Shown here piece after piece: positions 7,968 to 15,739 of a DNA stretch of 29,554 nt. Each line of letters begins with the position of its first letter. Position 1 is the stretch's first letter. The translations under genes and the position numbers were made by a program. Source of the stretch: JAUVKA01 sp964465145 (lineage in GTDB: Bacteria; Bacteroidota; Bacteroidia; Bacteroidales; UBA12481); assembly GCA_964465145.1 (NCBI GenBank), contig CAYXJR010000057.1:1-29554 (forward strand), in the 5' to 3' direction. A model generated the notes under the pieces. The model searched no databases and was not told the DNA's origin. It was given only the letters and a program-made list of their open reading frames with translations.

Positions 7968-10900
7968 TTAAAAATCGAGACTTAAAGAAAAGTAAAAAAT
8001 CCGTGGCAGGATAACATGATTCTCAATGCCCCATGCCCAATCCAATCGCACGTAATAGCCTAATAGCCGGCTACGTACACCGCAGCCAAAACCAGCAACA
8101 ATAGGCTCATTACTTTTTTCGATCTCAATAGTCAGTGGGCCGTTCTCAATTATCTCACGATTCAGGTGATTCCTTTTATCATAGGGGGTAACTCCTGTCC
8201 ATGCCGTACCAATGTCAAAAAATCCAACCAATTGAAAACTGGAAAGGAAATCAGAATTAATTGGCCTGTTGGCAAAATATCTGAATATCGGCCATCTTAT
8301 CTCTGAATTGATCACTGCAAAACTGTTTCCATTGCGGATATTTTGGGTGAATCCGCGCATATTAGTAGCAAGTGTTTGAAAAACAAATGTTTGAGCCGTA
8401 TCAATAGGCACTGAATAGTCAAAAGTTTGAACATTACGGGATAAATTGGTCCAGTTGTCTACTCCACCCAGGTAATAGATCAGGCGACCGCTACCAAATG
8501 ATGTACTGGAAGCAAATCGGTTGGCCCAGATCAAAGTCCGGTGGATAGGTTGATAATACCTGAGGTCAGTCCCGACAATAAAAACATCAGAATAGTCTCC
8601 GTTAACCTGTTGAAAATATTCTCCGAAAACCTTCAGCCGGGTCCCGTCATAAAGATTCAATCCAGGCTGCATGGTGTTATCGTAAATATATTCCAGCTTG
8701 GCCCCACCCCAGTACTTTACGATATTTCCGCGCATTAGATTACGCTGATCAGTTGCAAGAAAAACGTTATTGTCGTGCCTGAAACTAAAAGTCCCTTTGA
8801 AAGCGGTAACCTGGCTCAAAGGATATTTCAGTACGTAATACAGGGATTCGGAGTTTGTTTTTACCAGAGAAGAATAGTCAATAGTTGTTGCTTTATAGGA
8901 CTGCCGATGGTAGACAAGCTCCTGGTCAAGTCTCTTTCTCAGATTCTCGAAGCTAATCAGATACTCATTACTGTCAAAATCTCCCCCAAATCTAACCCCG
9001 CCGGTAATTTTATAGTCCTCAAAAAGATCCTGCGTCCCTATTTTGAACAACATATTAAATCCTGGATTATAATATACGGCTCCACCTGTGAATGGTTGAT
9101 AGGAAGCATTGAGGAAACTGAAATCAACCTGTGAAGCCAGGTAGTTTACATAAAATGCCGGCTGATAAATTCGTATGCCGGGTAATTCAAATTTTCTGCC
9201 AGTCAATGGATCAGATTCCTTGCCCTGCATGTAATCCCGGCTTATTGCCCGCTGCTTTAGGATCTCCTTTTCCTCCTCAAAAATATAATTGTTTATATCA
9301 ATTTGATTATTATATTCTTTCAATGAATCCCCTTCTCCCATTGGAGTGATCCGGCGCGTTAACCCGGCATTCGACAAAAGTTTTTTCTCCTTTTCGGTTT
9401 TTAGGCTGTCCTCACGTATTAATCGCCTTTCAACCTGTGAACTAAACAAGGTTTTCGGAAGAGATTGGGACCTTGTTGCCTCCTCCCTTATTGATTCCTG
9501 AGTAAGTTGATATTTATTATTAAACAAAATCAATTGAGAAATATCCCCTCTGGCTTCATTTGCATCGAAGTCTAATATATTGCGATTGTAAGCGGAAATA
9601 GGATAAAACCTGGAAAAAAAGCGGAAGTGTGTTGTGGTATCAATAAATGCTATTGTGCTATCATACCTGGCCATATACCGATTTCGGATTCCGCTATCAT
9701 CCCCAAGAAAAAGATACTGGTTATTTTTTGCCGGAGTTGGTTGTAAGCGGTTGAAGAATCGATTCCCAGCAAGGCGAACCAGTTCATCTGTCTTATTCTT
9801 ATAATCATAAATAAAAATGTCCTGACTAGGCAATCTTTCATTATTCTCCTTTTCTGCTTCAATGGATGTATATAGCCTGTTACTGGAAAAAACAATCTGA
9901 GTTCCATTATTTGCGAACCTCGGGTGGAAATCATCGGCCTGATCATTGGTGATTCTCTCATTGGTATGAGCAGCCAGATTGTGCACAAAAATATCAGACT
10001 GGCCTTTCATTACTCCTGAAATTACTATAGACAAACCATCATCTGAATAAGAAAAATCAAGGATTTTCTCAAATAGTCTGAGCTCCTGGTGTTCCCATTT
10101 TTGGGTAGAAAGGGGATAGACACTGAATCTTATCAGGCCTTTGTATTCGCTGGTCATAGCCAGAGCTTGTCCTGAAGGATGCCAGGCAATACAAGGATAG
10201 GTTCTATCCTCAATCTGCTCCAATTTTTCTCCGCTCTTGAAAATCTTTTTTGCTTTAAGTGAATTATTTTCACTGAGGTAAACCTTATTCTGCCCCTTTT
10301 CCATTCTAACAAAGGCAATACTATTGCCATCAGGACTGATACTGGTCCGGAGAAACTCAACACCCTTTTTATTCCTGAGCTTCACTCTCGGAGGAAGGGG
10401 ATCCTCCCCCATTTGCGCTTCTTCGGCATATCTTTCCTGGAAAAAATGCAGCCATTCGTAAGTCAGGCTTTTTAAGGAGATACCTAACACGTTGAGGAAA
10501 CCTGAGGAAGTATTGCGATTTATTTTGGTAAAATACAGAATAGTAGGAATGATGGCATCACCATAGGTTTCAGAAATGAAGTACCAAATGGAATGACCGG
10601 CGTAAGCAGCTTCTTCCCCGGTTAATTTGCTGAATTTCTCGAATCTTCCCGATAAAATACCATCTTTTACACGGTTTTCAATTTCTATATCCCAGCCTTC
10701 AGAAAGATAAGAAATGAGGCCCTGCTGAAACCATTCCGGAATATTTACAAGAGTGGAGCTGGCAAGTCGATCCCTGACAGAACCTCCAAATACCATCTCC
10801 CCAAGAATAACTTCGGATATTGCTCCTCTTATTTGGGAATCCAGATCTTCATGATCTCCATTGAAGTATAGAAATACTTTATTATCTAAAATTGGAGTAA

Positions 10901-11282
10901 CCCCGCCAATATTGGTATTCTCCTGTCCGGTAACAAGTCCGATATTACTTTGCCGGTAGTCATTTAACTTATTGAATACCAGGAATACTATTCTCTTACT
11001 CAGCGAGAATTCAAAATAGTTCTCAAGCCGGCTAATCTCAGAAAAAGCCTTTTCTCCAACATACTGAGCTAACTCTTGTCCATTGGGATAGAAATAAACA
11101 TCAAATCGATTAAATCGATAAAATGAATAAAAGAAATCACTTTCCAGAATATCTCCGCGAGCATACTGAATCCGATTTTTACCGAATTGCATCTGCAAAC
11201 CATTGTAAAACTGACCAACTGCCTGGTGAGCAAACAAGATAAAAACCAAAGAGAGTAATATATTCCTTCTCATCAACAACAC
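7968..11282 (-). CDS. Large TolB-like propeller and outer-membrane barrel protein
   Basis: An 1104-residue exported protein. A signal peptide (MRRNILLSLVFILFAHQAVG) follows a possible upstream start; the ATG at 11273 is as likely as 11282. Residues about 30-290 resemble the peptidase-MA/gluzincin fold found in this Bacteroidota family (PEWFQQGLISYLSEGWD), but no HExxH is visible. Residues about 305-530 contain WD40/TolB-like propeller blades such as ISPDGNSIAFVRMEKGQNKVYL, IAWHPSGQALAM, FSYSDDGLSIVIS and HPRFANNGTQIVFSSNRL. From about residue 730 to the end, amphipathic strands and a terminal SLSLDF suggest a C-terminal outer-membrane barrel. The role is unknown; a surface or periplasmic envelope function is likely. 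It is upstream of, and probably cotranscribed with, the M20 gene. Confidence 0.75.
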   Translation of the reverse strand: MLLMRRNILLSLVFILFAHQAVGQFYNGLQMQFGKNRIQYARGDILESDFFYSFYRFNRFDVYFYPNGQELAQYVGEKAFSEISRLENYFEFSLSKRIVFLVFNKLNDYRQSNIGLVTGQENTNIGGVTPILDNKVFLYFNGDHEDLDSQIRGAISEVILGEMVFGGSVRDRLASSTLVNIPEWFQQGLISYLSEGWDIEIENRVKDGILSGRFEKFSKLTGEEAAYAGHSIWYFISETYGDAIIPTILYFTKINRNTSSGFLNVLGISLKSLTYEWLHFFQERYAEEAQMGEDPLPPRVKLRNKKGVEFLRTSISPDGNSIAFVRMEKGQNKVYLSENNSLKAKKIFKSGEKLEQIEDRTYPCIAWHPSGQALAMTSEYKGLIRFSVYPLSTQKWEHQELRLFEKILDFSYSDDGLSIVISGVMKGQSDIFVHNLAAHTNERITNDQADDFHPRFANNGTQIVFSSNRLYTSIEAEKENNERLPSQDIFIYDYKNKTDELVRLAGNRFFNRLQPTPAKNNQYLFLGDDSGIRNRYMARYDSTIAFIDTTTHFRFFSRFYPISAYNRNILDFDANEARGDISQLILFNNKYQLTQESIREEATRSQSLPKTLFSSQVERRLIREDSLKTEKEKKLLSNAGLTRRITPMGEGDSLKEYNNQIDINNYIFEEEKEILKQRAISRDYMQGKESDPLTGRKFELPGIRIYQPAFYVNYLASQVDFSFLNASYQPFTGGAVYYNPGFNMLFKIGTQDLFEDYKITGGVRFGGDFDSNEYLISFENLRKRLDQELVYHRQSYKATTIDYSSLVKTNSESLYYVLKYPLSQVTAFKGTFSFRHDNNVFLATDQRNLMRGNIVKYWGGAKLEYIYDNTMQPGLNLYDGTRLKVFGEYFQQVNGDYSDVFIVGTDLRYYQPIHRTLIWANRFASSTSFGSGRLIYYLGGVDNWTNLSRNVQTFDYSVPIDTAQTFVFQTLATNMRGFTQNIRNGNSFAVINSEIRWPIFRYFANRPINSDFLSSFQLVGFFDIGTAWTGVTPYDKRNHLNREIIENGPLTIEIEKSNEPIVAGFGCGVRSRLLGYYVRLDWAWGIENHVILPRIFYFSLSLDF

Positions 11283-11368
11283 ATATTAATACAGATCTCT
11301 ACGACAAAAAAATGCCTGTCAATTTACACATTCCGTAAAGTATTTTCCGAATGTACCAGTGAATTTAT

Positions 11369-11376
11369 TAATTTTG
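11369..11376 (+). promoter_or_regulatory. Candidate -7 box for DUF1573-meaB
   Basis: TAATTTTG matches the Bacteroidota -7 consensus TAnnTTTG. The region 19 bases upstream is TTTTCCG rather than TTTG, so only half the promoter is convincing. Transcription would start near 11383, about 42 bases before the ATG at 11425. Confidence 0.35.
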
Positions 11377-11424
11377 AATTGTTTTACACCGGAAATTCAT
11401 CAGGATTGCCTTTAAATTAATATT

Positions 11425-12525
11425 ATGAAACGTTCAATATTTGTCATTATTTCAGTCCTTATGTTCCTGGGAGAATTTCCTGTTCAGGCACAGTTTACCG
11501 AGGCAACTATTTCCTTCGATAATTTAAACCATAACTTCGGAAATATTAAAGAGGAGGATGGTATTGTCGAACACACTTTTGCTTTCAAGAACACTGGGAA
11601 GGAGGCACTCATTATCAATGCAGTTAGAGCATCCTGCGGGTGTACAACTCCGGAGTGGAGTAAAGAACCTATCACTCCCGGCGGCAGCGGATCCATAAAG
11701 GTCAGTTATAACCCTTTAAGGCGTCCTGGTGCTTTCCGTAAATCAATCACAGTCCAGTCCAATGCCAAGGAAAAAACCAGCGTTCTTTACATTGTGGGTC
11801 TGGTAGAGGGAAAACCAAAAACTATTGCTGATGAATTTCCTATAGCCATGGGCCCTATCCGGTCGGCTTCCAACCATCTTGCTGTTTCAAAAGTTCTTAA
11901 AACGCAAAAAAAGTCAAACTATATCCAGATCATTAATGATTCAGATCAAAATGTTACAATCACAATCCCAGAGGCACCTGAGCATTTGAGTTTTCAAATT
12001 CAGCCAGAAACCCTTCAGCCACAGCAGAAAGGGAATATAATAGGACATTTTGATGCGACAAAAATTGATGACTGGGGTTTTCTTAGCAGCAGGGTCTACC
12101 TTTATTTCAATGGTGAAAAATTTACGGGTAATCTCCTGGCCGTAAGCGGTACAGTTGAGGAAGATTTCAGTCAATTGTCACCTGAGCAAAAGGCCAATGC
12201 CCCTCGTATAGTTTTCACTGAGGAATCCTTCAATTTTGGTACCATTAAGCAGGGTGATGTAATTGAACATGATTTCAACTTTAAAAATGAGGGTAAGGAA
12301 ATGCTACTTATCCGAAAAATTAAAACTAACTGCGGCTGTACAGCTTCTGTGCCCAGCTCCTACGAGATCCCTCCTGGTGAGGATGGAATACTTCACGTAA
12401 CATTTAATTCCAGGGGGAAAATAGGCAAACAACTTCAAACCATCACTTTGACTTTAAATGATCCGGAAAATTCCACCAGCCTTTTGCGGGTTGCTGGAAC
12501 AGTTGAGGCTCCCGGAGAAAAATGA
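11425..12525 (+). CDS. Exported protein with two DUF1573 domains
   Basis: A 366-residue protein with a signal peptide (SIFVIISVLMFLGEFPVQAQ). It carries two copies of the DUF1573 immunoglobulin-like fold: about residues 27-125 (HNFGNIKEEDGIVEHTF, then ASCGCTTPEW and GSIKVSYNP) and about 268-360 (FNFGTIKQGDVIEHDFNF, then TNCGCTASVP and GILHVTFNS). The CGCT motif of each is the hallmark. The middle (about 130-260) is a related but diverged beta-sandwich. The molecular role of DUF1573 is not settled. It overlaps meaB by four bases (ATGA), so meaB translation is probably coupled to it. The pairing of an envelope protein with a cytoplasmic GTPase has no obvious functional logic. Confidence 0.88.
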   Translation: MKRSIFVIISVLMFLGEFPVQAQFTEATISFDNLNHNFGNIKEEDGIVEHTFAFKNTGKEALIINAVRASCGCTTPEWSKEPITPGGSGSIKVSYNPLRRPGAFRKSITVQSNAKEKTSVLYIVGLVEGKPKTIADEFPIAMGPIRSASNHLAVSKVLKTQKKSNYIQIINDSDQNVTITIPEAPEHLSFQIQPETLQPQQKGNIIGHFDATKIDDWGFLSSRVYLYFNGEKFTGNLLAVSGTVEEDFSQLSPEQKANAPRIVFTEESFNFGTIKQGDVIEHDFNFKNEGKEMLLIRKIKTNCGCTASVPSSYEIPPGEDGILHVTFNSRGKIGKQLQTITLTLNDPENSTSLLRVAGTVEAPGEK

Positions 12526-13610
12526 AACCCGACCGTAATAAATCGACTCTGAAAGTAAATAAGGGCGTGGCCCAACCACCTTCGGTCCACCCCGAATCGG
12601 TTAAACGATTTATGACCGCCAGGAAGCCCAATCTGAACTCCGTGGAGTTTGTAACAGGTATTCTGGCAGGTAACCGTACAATACTTTCTCAGGCTATCAC
12701 ACTTATTGAGAGCCAACTACCGGAACATATGCTAATGGCACAGGATATTATTGCCCTCTGCCTTCCTCACACAGGTAACAGTATGCGCATCGGCATTACA
12801 GGAGTTCCGGGAGTTGGAAAAAGTTCATTCATCGAAGCTATCGGGGGATACATCACAAAAAAAGGTCATAAACTGGCAGTGCTGGCTATTGACCCTTCCA
12901 GTGAACGGTCCAAAGGAAGCATAATGGGAGACAAGACTCGTATGGAATCTCTTTCTGCTGATGCTAATGCCTTTATACGACCTTCCCCTACTGCTGGGTC
13001 GCTTGGGGGAGTGGCAAGGAAAACAAGGGAGTCGATGCTACTATGTGAGGCTGCAGGTTTTGATGTTATTTTTATTGAAACTGTAGGCGTTGGACAATCT
13101 GAAACTACTGTCCATTCCATGGTAGATTTCTTTCTTCTTCTCATGCTGGCAGGCGCCGGCGATGAATTGCAGGGAATAAAACGTGGAATAATGGAAATGG
13201 CAGATGCGATTGCTATAACAAAATCAGATGGAGATAACGTGGTGCCTTCGGAAAGAGCCAGATCGGAATATTCAAATGCTATTCATCTTTTCCCTCCATC
13301 TTCATCAGGATGGACTCCAGATGTGCTTACCCTTTCAGCCACGGAAAAAACAGGCCTGGAAGAACTGTGGAATATTACAGAAAAATTTTTCAAACACATA
13401 CGGAGCAGCGGCTTTATGGCCAAGAACAGGAAGGAGCAATCCCGCACATGGATGTACGACACTATTAAGGCCCGGTTAATGGAAGATTTTTTGTCCGATG
13501 CGGAAATCCAGAGCAAAATAAAAGAAATCGAGGAACAGGTTATGTCAGGAGCCATAAGCTCCTATGCCGGCGCAAGGGAATTACTCGCTAAAAAATATAT
13601 TGCCAAATAA
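12522..13610 (+). CDS. meaB: Methylmalonyl-CoA mutase-associated GTPase MeaB
   Basis: A G3E-family GTPase that gates adenosylcobalamin loading and protects methylmalonyl-CoA mutase; cytoplasmic. In the 362 residues the P-loop is GVPGVGKSS (94-102). Further motifs are IDPSSERSKGSIMGDKTRM, the FIRPSPTAGSLGGVARKTRE block, the switch region IETVGVGQSET and the base-recognition ITKSDGDN. The C-terminal helices (QVMSGAISSYAGARELL) form the dimerisation arm. Length is typical. Its ATG overlaps the upstream DUF1573 stop. The mutase subunits are not in the window, so they must be elsewhere if the pathway (propionate/succinate interconversion) is present. It ends before a small hairpin shared with the convergent hydrolase gene. 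Confidence 0.95.
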   Translation: MKPDRNKSTLKVNKGVAQPPSVHPESVKRFMTARKPNLNSVEFVTGILAGNRTILSQAITLIESQLPEHMLMAQDIIALCLPHTGNSMRIGITGVPGVGKSSFIEAIGGYITKKGHKLAVLAIDPSSERSKGSIMGDKTRMESLSADANAFIRPSPTAGSLGGVARKTRESMLLCEAAGFDVIFIETVGVGQSETTVHSMVDFFLLLMLAGAGDELQGIKRGIMEMADAIAITKSDGDNVVPSERARSEYSNAIHLFPPSSSGWTPDVLTLSATEKTGLEELWNITEKFFKHIRSSGFMAKNRKEQSRTWMYDTIKARLMEDFLSDAEIQSKIKEIEEQVMSGAISSYAGARELLAKKYIAK

Positions 13611-13621
13611 GCTTAATAAAT

Positions 13622-13643
13622 CCAAGGGTATCTGCAACCCTGG
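13622..13643. terminator. Hairpin between convergent meaB and hydrolase genes
   Basis: AGGGT and ACCCT form a 5-bp stem around a 7-base loop, extended by CC/GG with one bulged A. It sits in the 34-base gap between two convergent stop codons. No strong U-run follows on either side, so it is at most a weak bidirectional terminator or an mRNA 3'-end stabiliser. Confidence 0.4.
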
Positions 13644-13644
13644 T

Positions 13645-14787
13645 TCAATCGGCGATTTCGATGCCGGCATTTAACCAACTTATTACATCTGAAGGCAATA
13701 CATTGTCGATCTTAGTCTTACTGGCTTTTTTCCCAAGCCTGACAATGACCATATTCTTATCTGGTATCACAAACACATATTGCCCCTTATATCCACGCAT
13801 GGAATAAACAATTTGACCATTATGCCTATGGATCCACCAATTCCATCCATAATACCCAACGGCCTCATCGTGCACATCCTTCAAATGGCTGACGGGTGTA
13901 AGGGCTTCGGCCAGATAATCGCCAGATATTAGTTGCTTCTCATTCCAGGCTCCATGATTTAGTATAAGCTGTCCGAAGCGAGCAAAATCGCGTGCATTGG
14001 AATTAAAACAACAAAAGGCTTTTTCCATTCCATTTACCTCATCAAGCGACCACAAAGCATCCTGTTTGGCACCCATAGGCTGCCACAATTTTTTTGATGT
14101 AAAAGCACTTATCGACATTCCAGTAGCTTTTTCCAGGATCATTGCCAGCAATTGTGTGTTACAATTTTTATTTTCAAAACTACGGCCTGGTTCTTTTTCT
14201 GCATCCTGGTTAAGCACAAGTTCAGAAAGATCTTTTCCATAATAAGCTTTTGCAGTCACAGAAAATGGATTAGCATAGGAATCTTCCCAGCTCAGTCCGG
14301 AACTCATCTCCAAAAGATGCCTGATTGTGATTTTCGATTTATCACCATCCGAAAACCGGGGAATAAATTCGGATATTGGCTGATCTACGGATTTAATTGA
14401 CCCCTGATCGATAGCGATACCCACCAGCAGGCTGACAATACTTTTGGCCATAGAAAACGAATTAGACCTGGAATCAGCTGAGTATCCGTCCCAATACTTC
14501 TCAAATATGATTCTTTTATTTTGAATTACAAGGAAGGCTACTGTTTTAAACTCCTCAAAAACAGCCTGATACTTCATTGGGACATCTCTTTCATGAAATC
14601 CCGGCAGCTCTTCCCAGGGATCATAGGTTGAGGCAATAACAGTTCGATTATCAAATATTTTCTGATCATCAATGTTAGCAAACTGGTATACCAAAGTATT
14701 ACGCAAGTACTCCGGACAAATGAGGTACAATCCGCCCAAAATAATAACAATGACAATAAGTACTTTGGTGACTTTGAAATTTTTCAT
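13645..14787 (-). CDS. Membrane-anchored serine hydrolase, class C beta-lactamase fold
   Basis: A 380-residue member of the beta-lactamase/penicillin-binding-like superfamily (PF00144). One hydrophobic N-terminal segment (about residues 8-24, VLIVIVIILGGLYLI) either anchors it with the catalytic domain outside the cytoplasm or is an uncleaved signal. The nucleophile motif SxxK is SMAK at 112-115. The usual YxN region is replaced by an N-rich ENKNCNTQLLA segment, and the third motif appears as RGYKGQ near the C-terminus. Family members include esterases, D-aminopeptidases and 6-aminohexanoate dimer hydrolases; the substrate here is unknown. I see no reason to call it an antibiotic-resistance enzyme. 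It is divergent from the lpd remnant and convergent with meaB. Confidence 0.87.
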   Translation of the reverse strand: MKNFKVTKVLIVIVIILGGLYLICPEYLRNTLVYQFANIDDQKIFDNRTVIASTYDPWEELPGFHERDVPMKYQAVFEEFKTVAFLVIQNKRIIFEKYWDGYSADSRSNSFSMAKSIVSLLVGIAIDQGSIKSVDQPISEFIPRFSDGDKSKITIRHLLEMSSGLSWEDSYANPFSVTAKAYYGKDLSELVLNQDAEKEPGRSFENKNCNTQLLAMILEKATGMSISAFTSKKLWQPMGAKQDALWSLDEVNGMEKAFCCFNSNARDFARFGQLILNHGAWNEKQLISGDYLAEALTPVSHLKDVHDEAVGYYGWNWWIHRHNGQIVYSMRGYKGQYVFVIPDKNMVIVRLGKKASKTKIDNVLPSDVISWLNAGIEIAD

Positions 14788-14812
14788 ATCAGGTACATTA
14801 TTATTGAGGCTA

Positions 14813-14830
14813 AATCAACAAAAGTTGATT
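14813..14830. repeat. Small inverted repeat in the hydrolase/lpd intergenic region
   Basis: AATCAAC and GTTGATT pair as a 7-bp stem around AAAA. It lies 26 bases upstream of the hydrolase ATG on the minus strand. It could be an operator or a chance AT-rich palindrome. Confidence 0.3.
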
Positions 14831-14906
14831 CATTCTGTTTAGCGTATAAAATTAAGCTATTAAAAACATAAAGATTGGACATTCAGGAAAATCCCGGTTA
14901 AAGCAC

Positions 14907-14914
14907 TAATTTTG
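14907..14914 (+). promoter_or_regulatory. Surviving -7 box upstream of the lpd remnant
   Basis: TAATTTTG matches TAnnTTTG and stands 27 bases before the ATG at 14942. No good -33 element lies at the expected distance. Its presence suggests that the ATG is the original lpd start, so the missing N-terminal part was lost by an internal deletion rather than by a break upstream. Confidence 0.35.
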
Positions 14915-14941
14915 TAAATTATTTTCTCAAAAAATGCAATT

Positions 14942-15694
14942 ATGGATTACGATCTACTGAAATCCGCCCAGGTATTTGAAACCATAAAACACTCCCAGGA
15001 ATATGGGATAAATATCAATGGGGAAATTGAGGCTGATTTCAATAAAATCATTGACAGGAGTCGTAAAATAGCTGAGGGGATGAGCAAGGGTGTTCAATTC
15101 CTGATGAAAAAAAATAAAATTGACATCATCAAGGGCTTAGGAAAGATCCTTAAGCAAGGCATAGTGGAAGTTAAGGATGAAGAGGGGAAGTCAGCCAGCT
15201 ATTCGGCAAAACACATAATTATAGCTACTGGTGCCCGATCGAAAGAATTACCTGATTTAAAGCAGGACGGAGAAAAAATAATTGGATACAGGCAAGCCCT
15301 GGTGCTTGCAGAAAAACCAAAAACAATGTTGGTGGTTGGTTCCGGAGCCATAGGAACGGAACTGGCTTCGGTCGGACTTACTGAAAAGGCGGCCATAGAA
15401 GCCGGCCACCAGATAAAAGTTGGGAAGTTTCCATTTTCTGCTTCGGGGAAGGCCAGCGCATCTGGTGCTAAAGAGGGTTTTGTGAAACTTATTTTTGATG
15501 AAAAACATGGAGAACTACTTGGTGCACACATGATTGGCACCAACGTTACAGAAATGATTGCTGAGATAGTGGTAGCCCGTAAACTTGAAATTACCGGACA
15601 TGAATTGATTAAATCTGTTCACCCGCATCCAACTATGTCTGAAGCGATAATGGAAGCTGCAGCCGCAGCGTTTGATGAAGTAATACACCTTTAG
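14942..15694 (+). pseudogene. lpd: Dihydrolipoyl dehydrogenase with two in-frame internal deletions
   Basis: The 250-residue frame is collinear with dihydrolipoyl dehydrogenase (normally about 450-470 residues) but lacks two blocks. After MDYDL it jumps to LKSAQVFE, losing about 45 residues that hold the FAD GxGxxG motif and the redox-active CxxxxC disulfide. After VVGSGAIGTE it jumps to LASVGLTE, losing about 150 residues: the rest of the NAD domain and the second FAD motif. The retained C-terminal interface domain is well conserved, with HPHPTMSEAIMEA carrying the catalytic His-Glu. Such a protein cannot bind FAD or turn over lipoamide. Both gaps are in frame, so it may still be translated as a small interface-domain protein. 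Either a real decayed gene or a misassembly. Confidence 0.85.
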
Positions 15695-15697
15695 TAA

Positions 15698-15725
15698 GGC
15701 AGAAGGCAAAAGGCAGAAGGCAAAA
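15698..15725 (+). repeat. Heptad tandem repeat between lpd remnant and uvrA
   Basis: Four 7-base units alternate GGCAGAA and GGCAAAA, starting 4 bases after the lpd-remnant stop and ending 14 bases before the uvrA ATG. Purine-rich heptads of this kind recur in intergenic regions of various bacteria, are prone to slippage, and read as CLLP/FAFCL on the other strand. It leaves almost no room for a separate uvrA promoter. Confidence 0.7.
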
Positions 15726-15739
15726 GTATAAAACAGATA

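Noticed and set aside
8541..9349. Several plus-strand frames of 65-119 codons
   Set aside because: They lie antisense to the coherent 1104-residue outer-membrane protein gene and lack any recognisable motif or signal.
7968..11282. Active gluzincin metalloprotease
   Set aside because: The N-terminal domain resembles peptidase-MA folds but no HExxH is present; the loss may be a family-wide feature.
13645..14787. Antibiotic beta-lactamase
   Set aside because: The fold and the SxxK motif are shared, but the YxN and KTG-type motifs are altered and a membrane anchor is present; it fits general serine hydrolases better.
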